Shown here: positions 14,590-19,113 of the stretch, in pieces | How positions within the stretch are numbered: position 1 is the stretch's first letter | Layout of the letters: every line of letters begins with the position of its first letter | Assembly (NCBI GenBank): GCA_038203955.1 | Contig: JBBRDK010000073.1 | Coordinates: 1 to 19,113, forward strand | Source of the DNA: JALYUA01 sp038203955 | GTDB taxonomy: Bacteria > Acidobacteriota > Thermoanaerobaculia > UBA5066 > Gp7-AA6 | Length of the DNA stretch: 19,113 nucleotides | Direction of reading: 5' to 3' | Position numbers and translations under genes: made by a program | Notes under the pieces: generated by a model | What the model was told of the DNA's origin: nothing | Database searches by the model: none | What the model saw: only the letters and a program-made list of their open reading frames with translations

Positions 14590-17523
14590 CTAGAAGTTGA
14601 GACGGCCCGAAAAACGCAGGATGCGGGGCGCCTGGGTCTCCGTGATCGTATTGGTCCCGGTCGAAAGAGATCCCTGCTTGAGCCGCGCGTTGCGTTGAAG
14701 CACCGTGTTCAAGTTCAACACGTTGAAAAAGTCGACAGCGAGGCTCGCCGCGATGCTGCTGGTCAGCGGAATACTCTTCTCGAGCCGGAGGTCGAATTGG
14801 GACACCCAGCCGTACCGGTCCGCGTCGATCGCGGTCACGTAAGCGCGGCGGGACAACTTGTCCCGCGAGGCATTGTCGATGACGTAGTAGGCGATCGGGT
14901 AGCCTTCCCTGCCAAAGTAGTTCGCGGCAATCGTGAACGCGAGCGGCAGCTGGTAGGCGCCGCTGACATTGAACGACCAGCGCGAATTGAGGTTCACCTG
15001 GCCGAACGACCCGCTGCCGCCGCCGGCATTCGGAGCCACAATCCCTCCGTCCTCACAGGCACCGGGCACGCTGTCTTCGCCCGAGCTGTACAGGCCGTTG
15101 GTCGGATCGACGCAGGCGCCGGGCCCGACCTTCTGCTTCGTGTTGTTGTAGGCCAAATTGCCGCGCATCATCCAACCGCTCGAGAGACGCTTCGTGAACG
15201 TCAACTCCGCGCCGCTGTAGACCTGCGTGTAGTTGGGACGGGCTGTGAAGTAGTTCCCCGGGGGGACGGCGCCCTCAATGGCGAAGATCGGAACGGAAAA
15301 TGACGCGCCGTTCGGGAGCGTTCCCGTGTTGTTGTGGTCGAACGTGTAGGTCGGGATCGCCCCGCCGATGGAGCGGTAGGAAAAATAGAAATCCTTGTAA
15401 TTACGGTAGGTATACGCGCCACCCACCGCGAAGTTGGGCATCAGCTCGTGGTCGAAGCCGACGACGATCTCGTCGGTTTTCTGGGACTTCAAGTTCGGAT
15501 TGATCGAATGAGGCGAGGTCGGCGAGCCGGGCGACGCGGGATTGAAGTTAATTGGCGGCTTGAGCAGGCTCGACGTGTCGAGCTCTCCCGAGTCCACCCG
15601 GTTGTTCCCGTTGGCGTCGGTCCAAGCGTAGTAGGCGTACGCGACGCCCGGGATCGCGGAAAGCTGATTGACCGGGTAAGCGCCCAGCTGATTCGCGTAC
15701 CGCGCATACGAGAAGCGCGCCAGGGTCCGCCGGTTGGCGCCGAAGGCGTACGTGGCGCCGACCCTCGGTGAGAAGTCCTTCCATTTGACGACGTCTTCCA
15801 GCGCCGGAGCGGAGGCGTCGGGAAGGATGTTGGGATAGATGGGATTTGCCGGCGCGAAACTGGTCTGGACCGCGCCGGTCTGATAGTCGTAGCGCAGACC
15901 GAGCGACATGGTGAGCCGGTCCGCCGTGATCGTGTCGCTCAAGTAGCCGCTGTAGTACTTCACGTCCACCCGGCGGTTCGATCTGCGGGTGATCGCCGCG
16001 CAATCGACGTTGCAGGCGCCGCTTCCCGAAGTGCCGGGCCGCGGGCCCTGGAAGGCGATGATCTCGCCTCCGGGCCAGAAGGTCTCGTTGCGGACCGGGG
16101 CATCGCGGTAGCTGAAGCCGCCCTTGATCTCGTGGCCGAGGGAGCCCGTGTTGAAGAAGTAGTTCGCGGAACCCAGCGCCTGGTGCTGCGGCCGCCCGAA
16201 AACCTGCTGCGCGAAGCTGTTGTGGTAGATCGCGTTGGTGTCCTGAAACACCTGTGGTCCGGTGCCGCCGGCGCCCAGGAGCTTGAAGCCCTCGTCCATG
16301 TAGGAATAGAACGCGTCCGCCACGAAGCTCGGCGAGAAGACGTGGTTGTCTTCTATCTTCGTCAGAGTCGTGGGGCCGCTCTGGTTGTAAGTCGTCTCCG
16401 GGGGCCGGTCCACCGCGGCGTTGCGGCCCTGCTTGCGTTTGTCGCCGCGGAGATAGAAGACGGTGATCGCGTTCGAGTCGAAGGCCTGAACGTTCAATTT
16501 GCCGTTGATGTCCTCGAGGGTCGTCCGATCCGGGTAGCCGAAGACCGTCAGGAGGTCGATCTGCTGGCGGCCGTAGGAGCCCCACAGCCACACCCGGTCT
16601 CTAACGACCGGTCCGCCGATCTCGAGACCGTAGTCCTGGATCCCAGTGATCTTGTTGCCCACGAAATTGCCGCCGGTCGTGCCCGCGGCCGCCTGGTTGC
16701 GCTCCTCCTGGGTGAAGGTGGGCTTCGCCTGAAATGCCGGATCCGTAATGAACGTGCGAGCGGAACCGTGGACGTCGTTGGTGCCCCGCTTGGTCACCAT
16801 GTTGAGCGTCACCCCTGCGGTCGCGATCGAGGGATCGCTGCCGCCCGTGACCGCCTGAAGCTCCTGGAAGGAGTCGAAGTCCCAGTAAGTGGGCGACGAA
16901 GCGCCCGAGGCCATGTCGGACACCGTCACGCCGTCGAGGTTCCAGGTGCCCTGGGTCGTTTGCGCCCCCTTGGCAATGAAGACGGATTGCTGGCCGCTCT
17001 GGTTGCCCCCGACATTGATGCGGTCCATCTGGACGCCGGGAACCGACTGCATCACGACCCAGGGGTCGCGGGCGGACGGGATCGCGTCCATTTCGGCGCG
17101 GGTGATGACCGCGCCCGTTCCGACCTTTCGCGTATCGAGCAACGGGGCTTCTCCGCTGACTGTGACGGTTGCCTCGACCTTGGAGAGCTTCATCGCGACC
17201 CGGACGTCTGTATTGTTGCCGAGGGTGACCGCGACGCTCTTGCGTTCGACAGTCGAGAACCCCGACATGTCGAACCTCATCGAGTAGGTGTCGCCGGGTG
17301 CGAGGTTCAAGAATCGGAAATCGCCCCGCGAGTCGCTCGTGAACGTTTGAGGAGCTCCGAAGCCCGTCAGCGTCACTGAGACTCCCGGAAGGGCGCTTCC
17401 ATCTTCCGCGACCACCCGCCCGTAGATGTTTCCGCTTCGGGCCTGCCCGAAGGCGAACCCCGCCGCCGCGAGAATCGTTAAGGCGAGCGAGAACACGAGA
17501 CGCCGAATCCTGGTTTCCTTCAT
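14590..17523 (-). CDS. TonB-dependent receptor with N-terminal carboxypeptidase-regulatory-like domain (Oar-like)
   Basis: 977-aa outer-membrane beta-barrel, probably for TonB-driven uptake or surface binding; substrate unknown. ATG 17523 is chosen because AAGGAGG lies 7 nt upstream and a signal peptide follows (basic start, then LVFSLALTILAAAGFAFG). Residues about 31-112 form a CarboxypepD_reg-like Ig fold (IYGRVVAEDGSALPGVSVTL). The plug domain (about 120-245) includes RDPWVVMQSVPGVQMDR, GTWNLDGVTVSDM, and VTLNMVTKRGTNDVHGSAR. The rest is the barrel, rich in aromatic strands and Asn/Gly loops, with likely disulfide cysteines in an extracellular loop. It ends ILRFSGRLNF, with the C-terminal Phe typical of BAM-assembled proteins. 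It is a single-gene unit: a 377-nt upstream spacer and a strong intrinsic terminator downstream. Confidence 0.95.
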   Translation of the reverse strand: MKETRIRRLVFSLALTILAAAGFAFGQARSGNIYGRVVAEDGSALPGVSVTLTGFGAPQTFTSDSRGDFRFLNLAPGDTYSMRFDMSGFSTVERKSVAVTLGNNTDVRVAMKLSKVEATVTVSGEAPLLDTRKVGTGAVITRAEMDAIPSARDPWVVMQSVPGVQMDRINVGGNQSGQQSVFIAKGAQTTQGTWNLDGVTVSDMASGASSPTYWDFDSFQELQAVTGGSDPSIATAGVTLNMVTKRGTNDVHGSARTFITDPAFQAKPTFTQEERNQAAAGTTGGNFVGNKITGIQDYGLEIGGPVVRDRVWLWGSYGRQQIDLLTVFGYPDRTTLEDINGKLNVQAFDSNAITVFYLRGDKRKQGRNAAVDRPPETTYNQSGPTTLTKIEDNHVFSPSFVADAFYSYMDEGFKLLGAGGTGPQVFQDTNAIYHNSFAQQVFGRPQHQALGSANYFFNTGSLGHEIKGGFSYRDAPVRNETFWPGGEIIAFQGPRPGTSGSGACNVDCAAITRRSNRRVDVKYYSGYLSDTITADRLTMSLGLRYDYQTGAVQTSFAPANPIYPNILPDASAPALEDVVKWKDFSPRVGATYAFGANRRTLARFSYARYANQLGAYPVNQLSAIPGVAYAYYAWTDANGNNRVDSGELDTSSLLKPPINFNPASPGSPTSPHSINPNLKSQKTDEIVVGFDHELMPNFAVGGAYTYRNYKDFYFSYRSIGGAIPTYTFDHNNTGTLPNGASFSVPIFAIEGAVPPGNYFTARPNYTQVYSGAELTFTKRLSSGWMMRGNLAYNNTKQKVGPGACVDPTNGLYSSGEDSVPGACEDGGIVAPNAGGGSGSFGQVNLNSRWSFNVSGAYQLPLAFTIAANYFGREGYPIAYYVIDNASRDKLSRRAYVTAIDADRYGWVSQFDLRLEKSIPLTSSIAASLAVDFFNVLNLNTVLQRNARLKQGSLSTGTNTITETQAPRILRFSGRLNF

Positions 17524-17530
17524 GAATCTG

Positions 17531-17537
17531 CCTCCTT
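17531..17537 (-). promoter_or_regulatory. Shine-Dalgarno site deciding the receptor gene start
   Basis: AAGGAGG on the minus strand, 7 nt before ATG 17523. It is the strongest such site in the window and supports this ATG over the longer open frame from 17685. Confidence 0.88.
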
Positions 17538-17654
17538 CCCGCCCGCCGAACGGACGGCCTTCGACCACACACGTTTCCTGAGGGAATCGAGTTCCCGGAG
17601 CCCACGCACATCGGACCTGAGTAATGAGTTCAGAAATTCCAGACAAAACTGAGC

Positions 17655-17685
17655 AAAATAGGCGCCACCTCGGTCCTCCACGCAA
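17655..17685 (-). promoter_or_regulatory. Candidate promoter for the TonB-dependent receptor
   Basis: On the minus strand, TTGCGT (17680-17685) and TATTTT (17655-17660) are separated by 19 nt, slightly longer than ideal. It would give a leader of about 125 nt. Other weak combinations exist in this AT-rich stretch, so the call is tentative. Confidence 0.3.
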
Positions 17686-17735
17686 GTTGTTGAACCGTCG
17701 CCCTTTATGGCAGACGACAACCCGCCCGATGGAGT

Positions 17736-17760
17736 TTCAATTCAAAGTTTTGAACTTGAA
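17736..17760. promoter_or_regulatory. AT-rich inverted repeat, possible operator
   Basis: TTCAA-TTCAAAGTTTTGAA-CTTGAA. The inner TTCAAA/TTTGAA arms are perfect around a 2-nt centre, and the outer TTCAA/TTGAA arms continue the symmetry with one bulged base. It lies between divergent genes, about 210 nt before the receptor start and 140 nt before the M24 start. There is no U-tract or adjacent gene end, so an operator is likelier than a terminator. Confidence 0.45.
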
Positions 17761-17888
17761 TCCAAATTGCCCGTGTTCAGTGGGAAAAAGCGATCCCGTT
17801 TCCGGGTTTCCCGGCGCGTACCGTCCCCGCGGACACGAGCTTTATTGAGGCCCCGTCTTCGGGTGTCGAGGCCAGCGGCACCGTCTGC

Positions 17889-17894
17889 TACGAT
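17889..17894 (+). promoter_or_regulatory. Extended -10-like TGC-TACGAT exactly 6 nt before a GTG start
   Basis: TACGAT, then CCCAAC, then GTG at 17901. A TGn extension precedes it (TGC at 17886-17888). There is no Shine-Dalgarno site before the GTG and no clear -35. The arrangement matches those before 3615 and 5774, so the transcript is probably leaderless. Confidence 0.5.
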
Positions 17895-17900
17895 CCCAAC

Positions 17901-18974
17901 GTGGCCTTGGACAAGAGCGTGTACGTGCGCCGGCTCACAACGATGCGCGAGCGCCTGAGCACCCTCCGGGCCGACGGAGTCCTGGCGACTCCCTCCTCGA
18001 ACCTCTTCTACCTGACGGGCATCGACTTCCACCGGAGCGAGCGTCTGACGGCCCTCTTCCTCTTCCGCGACCGCGAGCCGTTCGTGCTGTGCCCCGCTTT
18101 CGAGGCCGACCGGCTTCGGGGAATGTCGGCCGTCGCCGAGATCCACACGTGGGCCGAGACGGAGGATCCCTTCGCGCTCGCGGCTTCGCTCTTTCCCGCC
18201 TCGGCCGGAACTCTCGCCATCGAGCCGTCGACCGCGTTCGACGACGTCGAAAGGCTTCTCCGGGCGCGCGGCGGCTGGAAAGGCGTTTCGGCGGCCACGG
18301 TCTTCGGCGCGCTGCGGATGGTCAAGACCCGAGACGAGATCGACGCCATTCGAGAGGCGATCGCGGCGGCTGTTCCCCGTTTCGCGAAAGCCTTCGGGTC
18401 TCTCGTTCCCGGGAGCGTCGAGGCGGACATCTCCGGCCGTTTCGGCGGAGAGAACGTCGTGCAGTTCGGTCCCTCCTCCGCGCTGCCGCATGGCGCCTCG
18501 GGGGCGCGCGCTCTTTCCCCGGGCGAGGCCGTGTTGATCGACGCGTGGGACCGGCCGGGCGGGTATTACTACGACATCACGCGCTCGACCTTTTTCGGCA
18601 CGCCGACGGACGAGTATCGGAACATCTGGTCCGTCGTGCTCGACGCGCAGACCGCGGGTATCGAGGCGGCCGCCCCCGGAGTTCCCTGCTCCGAGGTGGA
18701 CGCCGCGGCGCGCCGGGTGATCGATGCCGCCGGATACGGCGAGTTCTTCACACACCGGCTGGGTCACGGGCTCGGGATCGACGTCCATGAACCGCCCTAC
18801 ATGGTCGGCCACGACCAGACGATCCTGGAGCCCGGAATGACCTTCACGTCGGAGCCCGGCATCTATCTTCTCGGGCGGTTCGGCGTCCGGATCGAGGACG
18901 ACATCCTCGTCACGGAACGAGGCGCCGAGAGTCTGTCCCCCCGCGTGTCGCGCCTGGAGCCGATCCCGGCTTGA
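17901..18974 (+). CDS. M24 family metallopeptidase (Xaa-Pro aminopeptidase/dipeptidase type)
   Basis: 357-aa cytosolic two-metal peptidase, likely cleaving peptides with proline at position 2. The N-terminal creatinase-type domain (about 5-135) has SSNLFYLTGID and SERLTALFLF. The C-terminal pita-bread domain carries all five expected metal ligands: Asp214 (LIDAWD), Asp225 (YYYDITRS), His289 (RLGHGLG), Glu318 (TSEPGIY) and Glu332 (VRIEDD). The Asp-Asp spacing of 11 and His-Glu spacing of 29 match E. coli PepP. VHEPP supplies the further substrate-site His. Aminopeptidase P and prolidase cannot be separated by these motifs. Start GTG 17901 has no Shine-Dalgarno site but has a -10-like box 6 nt upstream. 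Its TGA overlaps a TTG start of the next gene. Confidence 0.93.
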   Translation: MALDKSVYVRRLTTMRERLSTLRADGVLATPSSNLFYLTGIDFHRSERLTALFLFRDREPFVLCPAFEADRLRGMSAVAEIHTWAETEDPFALAASLFPASAGTLAIEPSTAFDDVERLLRARGGWKGVSAATVFGALRMVKTRDEIDAIREAIAAAVPRFAKAFGSLVPGSVEADISGRFGGENVVQFGPSSALPHGASGARALSPGEAVLIDAWDRPGGYYYDITRSTFFGTPTDEYRNIWSVVLDAQTAGIEAAAPGVPCSEVDAAARRVIDAAGYGEFFTHRLGHGLGIDVHEPPYMVGHDQTILEPGMTFTSEPGIYLLGRFGVRIEDDILVTERGAESLSPRVSRLEPIPA

Positions 18975-19113
18975 ACCGCGGGCGCGCGGCCGCGGCGCTC
19001 GCGGTCCTGTTCCTCTCCGGCGCCCGGCTGACGGCGCAGATCGGCCCGGCGGAGACCGAGGAGGCTTCCGACGTCGCCCGCCGCTCCGCCTTCGACGTGC
19101 TGCGAAACCCGTC
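18971..19113 (+). CDS. Start of an exported protein of unknown function, cut by the window edge
   Basis: TTG at 18971 overlaps the M24 stop as TTGA, the same 4-nt junction style used elsewhere in this window. The 47 complete codons read as a signal peptide: MNRGR, then a hydrophobic core AAAALAVLFLSG, then RLTAQ with a plausible cleavage after TA. An acidic segment (PAETEEASDV) and RRSAFDVLRNP follow. No frame break occurs before the right edge. I cannot assign a family. The unusual start codon keeps confidence moderate, but the signal-like N-terminus right at the overlap supports a real gene. Confidence 0.6.
   Translation, partial: MNRGRAAAALAVLFLSGARLTAQIGPAETEEASDVARRSAFDVLRNP

Larger units (their letters stand above)
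17524..17900. other. Divergent regulatory spacer between the receptor and M24 peptidase genes
   Basis: 377 nt with no credible gene and clearly more A/T than its surroundings in 17620-17770. It holds the receptor's Shine-Dalgarno site, a possible minus-strand promoter (17655-17685), a TTCAA/TTGAA inverted repeat (17736-17760), and a -10-like box next to the M24 start. An open frame continues from the receptor gene to 17685 but lacks coding character. Confidence 0.75.

Noticed and set aside
17524..17685. 54-codon N-terminal extension of the receptor
   Set aside because: A strong AAGGAGG and a signal peptide fix the start at 17523, and the extension covers the likely promoter/leader.
1..19113. 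Defence island, prophage, biosynthetic cluster or other novel multi-gene system
   Set aside because: All substantial genes belong to recognisable metabolic or envelope families; there is no integrase, transposase, nuclease, toxin-antitoxin pair or reverse transcriptase.

Overview
The window is GC-rich, almost gene-saturated bacterial DNA. No tRNA, rRNA, CRISPR array, insertion sequence or integrase was found. The best taxonomic guess is Acidobacteriota, possibly a Thermoanaerobaculia- or Vicinamibacteria-like lineage. It rests on three protein types that are common together in that phylum: a VWA protein of the 'VWFA-related Acidobacterial domain' type, an Oar-like TonB-dependent receptor with an N-terminal carboxypeptidase-regulatory domain, and a sulfatase-fold lipoprotein with C-terminal TPR-like repeats. 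This is inferred from protein character, not from a marker gene.

Layout. (1) Positions 1-3295, minus strand: tkt, rpiB and tal (cut by the left edge) form a non-oxidative pentose phosphate operon whose genes join by 4-nt stop/start overlaps. (2) Positions 3296-3614: a divergent spacer with a GC hairpin and copy A of a dispersed repeat. (3) Positions 3615-9882, plus strand: glycogen debranching enzyme, glycogen-synthase-like glycosyltransferase, GH57 amylase and cofactor-independent phosphoglycerate mutase, a glycogen/alpha-glucan and lower-glycolysis block. A heptanucleotide tandem repeat lies between the glycosyltransferase and GH57 genes. (4) Positions 9883-10056: a convergent spacer with copy B of the repeat. 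(5) Positions 10057-14372, minus strand: a VWA-domain exported protein followed by the sulfatase/TPR lipoprotein, overlapping by 4 nt. (6) Positions 14590-17523, minus strand: a large TonB-dependent receptor with a clear intrinsic terminator. (7) Positions 17524-17900: a divergent, relatively AT-rich regulatory spacer. (8) Positions 17901-19113, plus strand: an M24 metallopeptidase overlapping the start of an exported protein cut by the right edge.

How the genes fit together. The left half is central carbon metabolism: interconversion of pentose and hexose phosphates, build-up and breakdown of an internal alpha-glucan, and the 3-phosphoglycerate/2-phosphoglycerate step. The right half is cell-envelope biology: import or surface interaction through the receptor, two exported proteins of unknown substrate, and peptide turnover.

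The most interesting signals are not new enzymes. Several plus-strand genes start with GTG exactly 6 nt after a TAnnnT hexamer and without a Shine-Dalgarno site, suggesting leaderless transcripts, while the minus-strand lead genes have good Shine-Dalgarno sites. Two diverged repeat copies flank the glucan block. A 7-nt repeat array supplies the last codons and stop of a glycosyltransferase. The sulfatase-fold protein has Thr where sulfatases need Cys or Ser. I did not find a defence system or any other clearly undescribed multi-gene system.
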